From: Selaginella moellendorffii
Taxonomy: Eukaryota; Streptophyta; Lycopodiopsida; Selaginellales; Selaginellaceae
Length of the DNA: 64,000 bases
Direction of reading: 5' to 3'
Assembly (NCBI RefSeq): GCF_000143415.4
Contig: NW_003314306.1
Span: 1,406,615 to 1,470,614, forward strand
In this document: positions 53,982-64,000 of the stretch, piece after piece
Layout of the letters: every line of letters begins with the position of its first letter
How positions within the stretch are numbered: the stretch's first letter is position 1
The notes under the pieces: model-generated
Databases searched by the model: none
What the model saw: only the letters and a program-made list of their open reading frames with translations
What the model was told of the DNA's origin: nothing
Program-made: the position numbers and the translations under genes

Positions 53982-56900
53982 AAATGACCTAGACTCTGGT
54001 GCAATGGTTTTGTTGGGAAACTTTGGGATTGGAAGCTACAGAAATGAAGATATAGTTTCAATGATTGTTAGCTATGCCAAACTTGTCTGGATGGGTGGTG
54101 AGGTTTTTTTACATCACATGCTAAATGACCATGCCATGCCACACTGATGGGAGTGGCAACTAGTCCTAGCTGCTGCAGGGGTCCTCAAGGCTGACTTCAA
54201 GTGACTCTTCTATAATGGCGGCATTTAGGATGTTCTCACTAGGGCGAGAGGACATGTTGCATCTTGGTACCGGGAAAGAAGATGAGTTAAAATTCCTATA
54301 TCGCTACACTTTCTCATATTGAATATATTTGTCTGGCACCTATGTAGGAACAAGGATGTAATTTGAAGTTTAAGGGACTTGTTTGAGAGAGCAGAAACAC
54401 AGTATATATATTTCTTAGGTTTCCTCATTGGCAATACGATGCTTTGACTATACAAAGAGGCACAAAGATGGTTGCACAATTCAAGGTTAATGGTATAACT
54501 CTAATATTAATGTTGTTCCAAATTGCCTTAAGATGTGAGTTCACATGTTTCTAGTTTTAGTTTTGACAGCACCTAAGGACATCAAAGCTTAACATTATGT
54601 ACACAACAGAACTTGGCAATAGTTTTGTTTTGGAGGACCAAGCTATGGATGCCAGAGGCCTAATGCAAAATGTATTGTGTGAAGCTCTTTATCAAGTTCT
54701 AAGTAGTGTAAGTTCAACTTCATACATCCATGGTTCTCATGCCTCACATTTGCACTTATGTTGTAGTCAATTGGAATGTTTGTGATGGGAGAAGGTGGTG
54801 CCTATTAACATCCAAGGATGTTGCCTAGTATGACACGATTGCAGGAATGTTATAAAAACTTTGTAAGTCTCTATAGTCCTTTGTAATGCTTTCTAACAAG
54901 GATTCAATGTGCAAGCAATGTTCATGGGTTGGTTTCTTTTCCAAGTGTTCAAGAACAATGTCTAGGTATCATGGACTTGCACAATAGCCATGCTTGCAAT
55001 AGCAGCAAGGGAGATGCCTGAGCAAGATGACAAGAGATTGTGTCAGGACAGAGTATTTGAAATGGATTTGAAGTCCACCTTATTTGCTGTGTGGAACGCC
55101 ATAAACATGCTCTGAGGGGTGACAAGTCAAGGCTCTAAACAGGTCCAGAAGGAGTTAGTGGAAACCATTCTTGAGGACCTTACAATTGTATATCTCAACT
55201 AACTCTTACAACCACAATAACTATGGACACCATGGAAGAATGCATGTCTATAGTAGTGTGGTAGGTGTTGTTTGACAAGCTAAAGTAAGTGGTATACATG
55301 TTAAAGGGCAAGTTTTGCTCACTCCATGATAAAGGGGGCACAGGAAATACCCACCAGTAAAGGATTTTACTTGGCATATTGGCCAGAGCCTGGCACAGAT
55401 GCACTTCTTCAAGTTTTCCAGGTCTATATGATCATCCAGCTAGAACAATTCATTGAGTGCCCATAATTTAGCAACAATATAGATGAGAACTTGCACACTT
55501 GATCAATTGGTTTGCAAGTGATAATCCTCCTAATTTGAAAATTGCTTCTTCTGCAGAAATCAATAGCAAATGGCTCTCAAAATTACACCACTTTGCATGT
55601 GACTCCCTTGAATTCAAGTTGAGTGAGCCAATATGGATTTAGTGTTATACAATGAATAACTAACTTGATCGATATCTCATAACTTAGACTTGCTTGAGGG
55701 AGATATTGTTCTTGTTAAACTACCCTAGCAAGGAGTGCACACAAGACTTGCTATATCAATCGCTTTTTAACCCAGTCTTGTATGGCAGAAATGATGAATG
55801 TGAATTTGAACTCTTATAAAGTAAGAAATTTAAAATTGTCTAGAGTCTAAATTCATCATTTCTTATTTGTTGAGAATATTTTATATATTCTACCAGGCAT
55901 TTTATTTTTCACTCGTTTCCTTTAGTAGACAAAGATATATTCATCATGGCTTCTAATAAATCTTCTAAAATGGGATTTGCTTTAGGAACAAGAGTCACAA
56001 TCTTCTAAACCATGTTTTCCTCTTTTATTTGGGCTTGGTGTTGGAAGGTGGCTTAAACTGTTGGCCATAATCATGTGGATGAAACCACAGGCCTAGAGCT
56101 TTTTTATAGCCAGATCTCTACTTCATATGGTGAGTAAAATCCCCTCTAAAGCACTATGCAATCTGATAAACCCTTGACCTACTCCATAGAATGAGAGGGA
56201 GAAGGATTGATGGAGCTGTGTGAGACAAAAATCAATGTAGCGAAGTATAGAAAAAAATTATTGCTTACCAAAGGATGAACAATACTCCTATGTTTTCTTG
56301 CCACAACAAACAACATACATAGAATAGTTTTAGCCCATTCTTGCTCACCTAAAATCTTGGATTTTTAATTTTTCACTACAACAGCTAGTTTAAATTTGCC
56401 AAAGTTTAACATATCTTAAAAGCTACAAAAGAAATTTTGGCATTCAAGTTAAATTTTTTAATTTGCTATTGCCAAGAACTCTCTGGTCCTTGGCTCTCTA
56501 TAGATCAGGCCTGGTAATTGTTAATCTATCGAATTTTAATTTTTCCCATCATGAGAAGAGTACTCCGGCAAAGCTCGGTGTCTCAAAGGCCCCAGTCCAT
56601 TGCCTCTCCTCCGCTCCTGAATGTTAGTGGTGTTGCCCGGTAAATTTAAACCTACTTTGATTCTTTGCCGGCATCGATAAGGCATCTCAGACTTGCATTG
56701 CCAAAATCATCAAAGACGACTACGTTTCATCCTCGCCTGAGCTGAGCACATTGGCAAATAAGGCCAGTCAAATTTGTGACTGAGAAAAAAATTTGTTAAC
56801 TGGTGCTGGATCCCTCAGAAGCTCAACGTCATGCATTCAAGACAAACGGACACCAGCAAAGCGCCGCATGTACCAGGAGAACTTCCAAGGATTTCAGTAA

Positions 56901-57440
56901 CTTACGAAAATACTGTATACTGGAGTATTTGAAAGTCATGCTCTCGCTGTCAAGTAGAGCTTCCCATCATTTCCGTGGTAGTCATAGCTATTTGGCTCTC
57001 ATCTGGAAAAGAAAAGAGACTTTCTTCTCTGTCAACCACCACTCGTTGTAATGTTTTCATATGTGAATCGAGATCACTCCTTTTTGTCCTGAATCTCAAA
57101 CGGCCGGCCTATTTCCCGGGATGTTTCTCTGACCTGGAGATTTGAAGCCGCCGGGCACTATCTATCTAGCCATTGCCAGATGAATGTAGGGCAGAGATCC
57201 ACAACAGAATGGTGCCACGGAATGCACTACACCCCTGTTGCATTGAAGTCCAACTTAAGCATAGCAAATTTATTGTTAACCTATGAGATAATCAAATAAA
57301 TAAGGACGTCCAGCTGGGCTCCAAAAGCAGCTGGGGCATAAGACGTCTTCAGAAAGCACAAGAGTCTCAAAAGAGCTTTTTCTGTAGGAGAACAAGCAAA
57401 ACAATAGTGATAGGTTGAATCGTAGTTAATCTTGAAAAAT
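53982..57440. other. Gene-poor tract between the right arm and the third module copy
   Basis: About 3.5 kb. There are short open frames only (the longest are near 54225-54479 and 56803-57051), with no domain that I recognise. Codon-like stretches around 54595-54785 and 55195-55404 could be old retroelement or gene debris, but I cannot assign them. Confidence 0.5.
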
Positions 57441-57517
57441 CTTAGAACAGCACAGCATATTCACTTTTAAGAATCACAGGCAAAAAACGATAAGGAATTA
57501 AAAAACAAAAATCAACT

Positions 57518-57750
57518 TTAAGACTTACTCCTCAAGATGCTTGCTTGCTTTTCCGTCATCAAAGCATAGAAGGAATGGACGGGATCCAGGTAGACAGGAC
57601 GCACTGGCCCAGGAAGCCTATTAAGCAATTCCACATAGAGCGTAATATTCTCGGGTTCTGGAATCTGGAACACTTTGAGATGGATGTATTTTGAGCTGGT
57701 TTGCATCTACTAAGAGAAGCGCCACAAGCAAGAGAAATATAGATTCCCAC
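57518..57750 (-). pseudogene. Orphan subtilase first exon, third copy
   Basis: The frame reads FQIPEPENITLYVELLNRLP, GPVRPVYLDPVHSFYALMTE and KQASILRSKS. The signal-peptide part is split between two frames (IYISLACGASL in the other). Its FYALMTEKQ is closer to the intact gene's FYALMTDKQ than the arm copies are, suggesting an earlier split from the intact gene. Confidence 0.75.
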
Positions 57751-58002
57751 ATAGTGCTGTTGCTAGCTTAAAAAACCGCGTGCCCTAATAGGACTAAAAC
57801 GAATCTTCTATTTATAATAGCTTATAAACAAGCCTTGTATCGATCTGTTGTTATCACCCTGTACACAGAATGTTAGAAGTTGTTTATTAGCGCGTGAATT
57901 AATTCTTACATTGAGGGCATTCATCAAAAGCCGGTACTGGGTTTTCGAGATCGTTCGTGGCTGCAACATCAAAACCATGGTCAGCGGAAAAGAAACAAAA
58001 GA

Positions 58003-58720
58003 TTAAGGAAATAATTTGTTTACTCTTCTCAACACGCTCCATGTCACTTGCGATCCAACATATCTGAAGAATCGCTTGCCTCCAATATTGAGCAGCGAGG
58101 GATCCACCACTTGAACATCTTGCTCGCCACTCAGCTCAGGTAGAAAATGCTCAACCTTACAAAAAAGACAGCAGAAATCACAAAGAAAACCCAGATCTCT
58201 ATTTACATGATCGATAAAAGGGTCGTCCTCGGATCCAATCGTGTACATGACGGCGACGACTGCAAGCCTGTTGTCTTCACTCCTGTGGACGAGATGCCCC
58301 TCGACTGCGAGATGCTTCCCATTCACAGTGTGCTCGCTGGGAGCATGGATGTGATACTCGCTCACACTGTACAAGGTGCCATCGATGATGAGCGATCCCG
58401 ATGAAGAATCGCCAAACTCGAGCTATTGCGCAAACAGAGAAAAGAAAAACGAGGGGCCCGAGCCATGATTAGATGGACATCTTTCGGAGGACAGATGGAT
58501 TCAGGAGATACATACTGTAATGTCGTGGTCGAGATTGGTGAGAGTGGCATTCGTTGGTTTGTATCTCGTCTGGAGCAGCTTCAAAGAGCACACTCCTCGG
58601 ATTGAATGTCCACCGGAGATTGCATTCTGCCGCTGCTGCAAGCCCTCCATTCTTGTCTCAAGTTTCCCCAGTTTGCCTGGCCTCGAGTCCCATTCGAGTA
58701 GTCATACTCGTTTCCACTCT
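58003..58720 (-). pseudogene. Alpha-carbonic anhydrase, third copy, best preserved but broken
   Basis: Motifs in order: NEYDYSNGTRGQANWGNLRQ, EWRACSSGRMQSPVDIQSE, (frame change) SLKLLQTRYKPTNATLTNLD, FGDSSSGSLIIDGTLYSVSE, YHIHAPSEHTVNGKHLAVEG, HLVHRSEDNRLAVVAVMYTI, DPSLLNIGGKRFF. All three expected zinc histidines (HxH in YHIHAP and the His of EGHLVH) are present. A deletion of about ten bases after QSPVDIQSE shifts the frame compared with the arm copies, and the SLTSPPCTE segment is lost before QVTWSVL. It is probably dead, but it is the best guide to the ancestral protein. Confidence 0.85.
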
Positions 58721-59141
58721 GGAGAAAGTGGAAGGGCCTGCTCAGTCAATAGTGACTGTTGACTTTGGTCGTGCACGAGAGCGTATGAATGTGCTTTATT
58801 TTTTCTCTTGTTGCGGCCTTCTGGACTGTGCCGCCAAATAGGGAGAAACCATATTCTTCCTTTGGAATTTCGTATTTTGTTGGAATACATCCCTGCCTAT
58901 TAGTGTTTTTGTGTAGGCAGTAGCTTCTCTGCTTCAGAAAAGATGGGCCGGTTTGGAGAAATCAAACGCGGCATCTGGCTATAGAGAGAACGTTCCATTC
59001 TAAAACTTTATGTGTCACGAGGAATTTTATTCTGGATGATGATGTCAGGCGACAAACATAAACAGTTTGGCATTTTCCTTGAACATATGCTTGCAGCCTC
59101 CTAGAACTGCGCTGCTTGATCTACCAATTCGAGTAAGGAAT

Positions 59142-59213
59142 GGGGCATTCCGAGAATTGAACTCGGGACCTCTCGCACCCTAAGCGAGAATCATACCACT
59201 AGACCAAATGCCC
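59142..59213 (-). tRNA. tRNA-Pro (AGG)
   Basis: The minus strand folds as a 72-nt tRNA. The acceptor stem pairs gggcatt with aatgccc. The D arm includes ggtctagtggtatgatt, an A-box-like sequence. The anticodon stem-loop is ctcgc-ttagggt-gcgag with anticodon AGG, and the T arm is ccgag-ttcaatt-ctcgg with the B box. The sequence closely follows the usual plant nuclear tRNA-Pro. No CCA is encoded, as expected for a nuclear gene, and no intron is present. It should be functional if transcribed by Pol III. Confidence 0.93.
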
Positions 59214-59319
59214 ATTAGTCAGCGAAATTTCCATGTTTTCCGTACGGATGATTGAACAAAAAAAAAGCATCAGCATCAGAATATTGTGGGGCGTTGGCCT
59301 CTCAGGTACGTTTTTGTCC

Positions 59320-59720
59320 CGAGGATTTGGGCGCTCTAAAATGAAATGCGAGCTGCGCGGGTGTTCTTCACAGTGTTTCTCCTCTCTTCTCTTCTAGCCT
59401 GTCGAGAATGGCGAGATGCATGGAGGATTTGGGTGTTCCATGGCGAGGATTTATGACGCGGGCGTTCTTCCACAGTGTTTCTCCCCTTCTCAGCATGTCG
59501 AGGACGGCGAGACTGGCGAGCATGGCGAAGCAAGACATTATGACGCGGGCTCCTGGGCCCGGCATCTGGCGAGAGATGGCACAGAATGGCGATGATTTGG
59601 GCGTCCTGGCCATGGCGAGGCAGGCCAGGCGTTCTTGGGCGAAGATCTGGGGGTTCTTCCAGTGTTTCTCCTCTTATCGAGAACAGCGAGTTGCATGGCA
59701 AATGGCAAGGACTTCGACGC
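59320..59720. repeat. Degenerate tandem repeats (gaggatttgg / ttccacagtgtttctcc units)
   Basis: The series gaggatttgggcgctc or tgttcc, gggtgttcttc or gcgttcttcc, (ca)cagtgtttctcc, then tgtcgagaatggcgagatgcatgg repeats at about 59325-59430 and 59430-59545. A shorter form lies at about 59630-59715. The first unit is the outer flank of the third module copy, so that flank seems to have been amplified locally. Confidence 0.65.
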
Positions 59721-61283
59721 TCTGAGCTTGATTGTTTGGAGATGGCGGTGAGCGAAGGGAGCCAAGATCTCTCTTGGAAATGGCAGAACAAAGCACTGTG
59801 AGGTTTCGGGTGTCTTCCCCGAAGACGTTGCATTTGGAACGCGCCTTTCTTCTCGGCGTTGAAGAAACCGCATTAGAACAAGGAGCTTGGAGCGGGAACA
59901 GTTCAGATGTCTGATGGCGACTGACATGGATTACCGGGCTTTAACCGCGAGGGACAAACGCTCTTGGAACAACCGGCCATTGACCCTGGCGACTGACAAC
60001 AAGACTGGGATCCTCTGACTTATGATCCCTTAGCCCATAAATACCTCACACAGCCAGCTCGGAGCAAGAGCTGTTGCAATTCTTCTGGCCGGGAGTCGAG
60101 CCACTGGAGGCAGCCGTGATCCAGTCGACCCATGCTGCAACCATTTGAAGGAAATCTAAATACGTCTCACTTCTACAAAGCCAAAGGTACTCAGCAAGAA
60201 GAGAGACGTGAATCCCACGCTGTCCGGCGACGACTCTTGTCAGTGTTGGCGAGTCGGATATAACGACCTCGTCTACCGTTCGTTCTTCCCGGCCAGAGCT
60301 CCGGGGTGATCCTAAACGTAAGCAGCCACTTCTCTGAGAGCGGCAATGGTCCCTCTCTTCAGTCCTTCGCCATATTGTGGACAGTGGCAGCCTCTCGGAT
60401 TGTTCCCGCCAATCGATTGATCCAGCATGATGCAGTCCCGGGAGAGAATAGCTTGGCATTGATCTCCCTGAGGATTTCCAGCTCGAGAACGAGTGTTGGG
60501 TCGTTTCCTTTGTGGGGCTCGTCTCTTTGCTGCGAATGGATTTGTCGAGAAAGAGAGCGCTCGGTTGTGTGTGGAAAAAGCATGGCCTTAGTCTGAGGGC
60601 TCTCTTTTTATTTGGTGTGTTCATCATCCATAGCAAGCTCTCTCTACAGAGCGTTTATCAATGGTGACTACCATTGTACAAAGAGGAGATTAGAGTCTGG
60701 GGTGGGCTGCCAGCCAGAGATCCAATCACGTGCCAACTACATACTGTGGCAGGTTTCTTGCCACGATGTGGACCTCGGCATCGTCTTCCAGGAGAGAGTC
60801 CTCGGTCAATCAGACCTCTCAAGATCTTCATCCTACTGACTTTCACTCTCTCCTCCAGGTTTTGCTCTTGAAGAAACTACATAACCACCTGCAACAAGAA
60901 TATGTAATGTAGATCACAAATGTCCATCTTGGACCTTTCTTAGAGAGCTTGGAAGCTCCAATTGCCACCCCATTGGCTACACAGTTGGAGCCACAGGGAG
61001 ACGATCAACCTGCACAGCGGCCACGCTACTGAATCCAAGAGAGTGAGTTTCACAATTGGCTACGCTCAACTGGGAATAATGTCTCGGCCACAGTGCCTAT
61101 TACAAGCAGCCAACTCGGGATTCCTGGTCCTGATAATGCACAGCCACAACGCCTACTGAATGCACTGGATCGTTTCTGCTCTCTCACTGGCCTAAACCTT
61201 GAGAACACTCAAAGTGGGAAAAGACGTCTTGGGTTACCCCGGTATGGAAGTGAAGGCTCACTACAAAAACATCAAGAGCTGGA
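59721..61283. other. No recognisable gene
   Basis: About 1.5 kb with moderate GC and broken frames on both strands. The minus-strand frame at 60046-60636 is the longest, but it shows no motif. Some of this may be further decayed PPR sequence continuing from 61284, but I cannot show it. Confidence 0.45.
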
Positions 61284-62220
61284 TTAGCATGAGGCTCCGC
61301 TACGATCACCTGGCAGGCCTTCGTCGAGCATCCTTTCAAACAACTCCCCGTGTCTTTCGCCATGAGCGAGCTCCAAGTCACCACGAGCTTCCTCCTTGCC
61401 AGTGACTCGCAGGATCGTCAAGGCAAGCGCACTTGCTGTAAAGACCCACAGAGAGCTCGCCACGTAAGTCCTGCCTTCCAGTCCATGCCTGCAAATCTTT
61501 GCATGGAGCTCTTTGCCAGCTTCTAGCATTGGCAGAGAAGGAAGAAGGCCAGGAAGTGAGAGAAGAGTTTGTGAAGCTAAGACAGCTTGAGCAAGGGATG
61601 GCTGTTCACTCCCAGTCTGGTAGGGATGTATGCCGAGTGTGCAAGTCTGAGCTGGTTTTCAATAGAATGAGGTGTACTCTGGGCGGCACTATGCCGGTGA
61701 TGCAGTGATCGCTCTAGAGCTCGTTGAAATAATGCTGTCCAGCGGATGTCAGCCAAACTCTTGGACTTTCATTGCGGCACTGGTCGCTTGTGAGCTTGTG
61801 CAGACCATCAAAGCAGTGACGAAGCTTCTTGGGTCTGGTCCTTGCAAGTGAAAACACAGGCATAGAGCCTCCTCGCTCTCTCTGTTTTGCACGTAATCCA
61901 GCATCAGTGCGTTCCACAGCACTATGTCCGGATGTAAGATCTTCTCAAAGACTGCTCGAGCATTAGCTTAGGCTCCCACATGTCGTGCACATGTCAACCA
62001 ACAAATTTGTCCGACTCAAAACCCACACTTGCAAGCCTGATGGTGACGAGGCATATAGACAAGCTTTCCATCGTACCTGTTGCTTCCTCTTCGGCTCCCA
62101 AGCTCAAGCATGTCATTGAAACGGCAATGTAAGTCCCTTTGTGCTAGCCTCCATCCTGCTAAACAGCTCTAGAGCTGACTCATCATCCCCAGACTCCACA
62201 TATCCCTATATCACAGCGTT
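61284..62220 (-). pseudogene. Pentatricopeptide repeat (PPR) pseudogene
   Basis: PPR proteins bind organelle RNAs, and lycophytes have very many of them. On the minus strand, pieces in changing frames show PLS-type repeat features: ESGDDESALELFSRMEAS, VGFESDKF, then DIVLWNALMLDYVQN, EEALCLCF, SFVTALMVCTSS and LEAGKELHAKICRHGLEGRT followed by YVASS and LFERMLDEGLP. Several frameshifts and stops interrupt the series. Neither an organelle presequence nor an E/DYW tail is visible. Confidence 0.7.
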
Positions 62221-62337
62221 TCATAGCATTATATCTCAGTGCTGGTTGTTCTCAACTTGAGAGCCCACTGCATCTGGAGTACATGTCCATCAGCAAGCTC
62301 ACCACAGACATTTCTGATCCAAATCCCAAACCCTTTG

Positions 62338-62798
62338 GGACAACCCAAACAAACTCTGAAGAACAAAGCAACAGCTCCAAGGATCAGTCAGGATCAGAAG
62401 GAGAAACTCCCAGCAAGAAACCGAAGCCAGCATCTCAACAATTAGGCTCAGCTCACTCCAGTAACACCAGCTCCAGCAACAAACACTCCAACGATTCAAC
62501 TCTACTTTGCCGCCACCTCACACGCAACACACCAGCGAATCCAGCTCGAAAGCTGCTGCTTTGAGAGCACCTCATCATCAGTGACAATGAAGACAACTCA
62601 CACTAGCTTCCACACTCACCCCAACACTTGGATCCACTCGAATCAGCCCCAAAACTGACAACTTCTCACCAACAACTCAACATCTCCAAAGGAAAACGTT
62701 AGCTGCTCACCCAGAACTCGGTTTCTCCACCAGCTGAGAACGTTATTCTCACCACCCCGACCCCCTTGACACGCTCCACGAAGGAAAACATCAACTAC
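62338..62798 (+). repeat. 460-bp inverted repeat, left arm
   Basis: This arm (ggacaacccaaacaaactct...aaaacatcaactac) is repeated in reverse complement at 63209-63668 with scattered differences, leaving a spacer of about 410 bases. One frame encodes QTNSEEQSNSSKDQSGSEGE, which is the same low-complexity peptide found in the minus-strand gene at the other arm. Confidence 0.88.
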
Positions 62799-63208
62799 CT
62801 CTCCTGCTCTCGACCTATCAAATCGGAGCTTTTAGTCCAAACATGTTATGCTCGTTTGGCTTAAGCCTTCTAGCTAAAAGTCTTGGAAGGGCAGGAGGTT
62901 GGTATTGCTAGACCCATTATCAATTTGCTATCTAACTTTAGTATAGATTTTCTTTTTGTTTGCCGATCACTCACAACCATGCTTCCTCAAGCAAGTGGCA
63001 GGTCCAAATTCTTTGAGGTGGTTGGAGATGAGCGTTTTGGATTGATGCTGGATGAACAGCTCAGATGTGGCGCTGAAATTAATGTATCAGTTGAACGGCC
63101 CAAATCTTCCGCTTGAAATTTTGTTGAAGGGGCGGAATTTTTGCTGATGCTGGTCACGGCATTTGCTGGAGGACGCATGATTGCATGTTCTACGAGTGAT
63201 CAGCTAAG

Positions 63209-63668
63209 GTATTCGATGTGTTTTTTCGTGGAGTGTGGCGAGGGGCTGGGATGGTGAGAATGATGTTCTCAGATGGTGGAGAAACCGAGTCCTGGGCTAT
63301 CAGCTGGCATTTTCCTTTGGAGATGTTGAGTTGTTGGTGAGAAGTTGCCGGTTTTGGGGCTAATTCGAGTGGATTTGGGCACTGGGGTGAATGTGGAAGC
63401 TGGTGTGAGTTGTCTTCATTGTCACTGATGACGAGGTGCTCTCAGAGCAGCAGCTTTCAAGCTGGATTCACTGGTGTGTTGCATGTGAGGCAGCGGCGAA
63501 GTAGAGTTGAATCATTGGAGTGTTTGCTGCTGGAGCTGGTGTTGCTGGAGTGAGCTGAGCCTGATTGTTGAGATGCTGGCTTCAGTTTCTTGCTGGGAGT
63601 TTCTCCTTCTGATCCTGACTGATCCTCGGAGCTGTCACTTTGTTCTTCAGAGTTTGTTTGGGTTGTCC
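63209..63668 (-). repeat. 460-bp inverted repeat, right arm
   Basis: Partner of 62338-62798. It overlaps the 3' half of the partial gene at 63457-64000 and continues past its stop codon. The left arm therefore probably arose by copying the 3' end and downstream flank of this gene in inverted orientation. Confidence 0.88.
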
Positions 63669-64000
63669 ACGGTTGCTTGTTGGGAAGAGCTTGGTGTAGA
63701 GCTACCAGCAGTGGGAACATTACTGTCCGCATGGTTTTCTTGTTGAGTGTGGTGAGGATGGCACGGTCGAGAAGCTTGAGAAGGAGCTCATGGAGATGAT
63801 GAGCCACGTTCACACATTCGCCATTGAGTAGAGCTCCGTAGACCTCTGCTATGCACTTGCCGATGGTGCGATCTGTTGGGCAAAGTTCGTAGTAGAGGAG
63901 GAGGGCTTTGAGGTGATCCATATGTTGCTCCTTGATGTCCTCCCATGTGAGCTCACTGGTAATCTCTAGATTCGCCTTGATGATTTGCTGTGGAACTTCT
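63457..64000 (-). CDS. Unidentified protein, C-terminal part (runs off the window)
   Basis: An open frame on the minus strand enters from beyond 64000 (EVPQQIIKANLEITSELTWE is coded before the first visible Met) and ends at 63457. The visible part is about 180 residues. The first ~110 are helical and ordered (KALLLYYELCPTDRTIGKCI, AEVYGALLNGECVNVAHHLH, ELLLKLLDRAILTTLNKKTM). The rest is a low-complexity Ser/Glu/Gln tail. I do not recognise the family. It may be a lineage-specific or transposon-associated gene, since its 3' half is duplicated nearby as an inverted repeat. The real start lies outside the window. Confidence 0.5.
   Translation of the reverse strand, partial: EVPQQIIKANLEITSELTWEDIKEQHMDHLKALLLYYELCPTDRTIGKCIAEVYGALLNGECVNVAHHLHELLLKLLDRAILTTLNKKTMRTVMFPLLVALHQALPNKQPWTTQTNSEEQSDSSEDQSGSEGETPSKKLKPASQQSGSAHSSNTSSSSKHSNDSTLLRRCLTCNTPVNPA

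Larger units (their letters stand above)
57441..59430 (-). repeat. Third, divergent copy of the carbonic anhydrase-subtilase module
   Basis: In the same orientation as the right arm, this stretch aligns with 51890-53290: cagcatattcac, the orphan subtilase exon, cgtgccctaataggac, carbonic anhydrase, and the aagcatcagcatcagaat...ctctcaggtacgttttt flank. It is more divergent than the two arms are from each other, has its own indels, and contains a tRNA gene in its outer part that neither arm has. Confidence 0.85.

Noticed and set aside
1-64000. CRISPR arrays, bacterial operons, phage or integrative elements
   Set aside because: All well-supported genes are spliced or plant-type. The repeats present are inverted repeats, LTR remnants and microsatellites, without spacer-repeat periodicity.

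Overview
The window looks like nuclear DNA of a seedless vascular plant, most probably a spikemoss (Selaginella). This is inferred from multi-exon plant genes with very short introns (many 40-70 nt), plant-only families (Rop GTPase-activating protein with a CRIB motif, F-box/kelch, PPR remnant), and an intact fused betaine-lipid synthase, an enzyme known from algae, mosses, lycophytes and ferns but not from seed plants. Exon models were assembled by hand from GT/GC-AG sites and checked for frame closure.

Layout. (1) Positions 97-7033 and 47212-53981 are the two arms of a large inverted repeat. Each arm holds, from the outside in, a broken alpha-carbonic anhydrase, an orphan first exon of a subtilisin-like protease, about 3 kb of AT-rich non-coding DNA, an LTR-derived palindrome and a decayed Ty3/gypsy pol segment. 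The right arm has a 102-base N gap that the left arm can predict. (2) The roughly 40-kb core between the arms is gene-rich. In order it holds a second retroelement remnant, a complete six-exon subtilase (-), a single-exon protein kinase (-), a TraB-family protein (-), a head-to-head pair of macro-domain genes (-/+), a GOLD-domain protein (+), a decayed GH17 glucanase, a decayed pseudokinase, an F-box/kelch gene (-), lumazine synthase (+), a GST-hemerythrin fusion (+), a RopGAP (+), an ARM-repeat membrane protein (+) and betaine-lipid synthase BTA1 (+). A copied piece of BTA1 (exon 13 with flanking intron) lies just inside the right arm. (3) From 53982 to the end is a gene-poor tract: a third, more divergent copy of the carbonic-anhydrase/subtilase-exon module (57.4-59.4 kb), a tRNA-Pro gene, degenerate tandem repeats, a PPR pseudogene, and a 460-bp inverted repeat belonging to an unidentified gene that runs off the window.

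How the genes relate. I see no operon-like pathway. The core is a set of independent housekeeping, signalling and lipid genes. The main stories are structural: one inverted duplication enclosing genes, a module copied three times with an intact subtilase nearby, and a divergent macro-domain pair with matching intron positions. The most unusual gene architectures are the GST-hemerythrin fusion with an N-myristoylation signature and the betaine-lipid synthase fusion.
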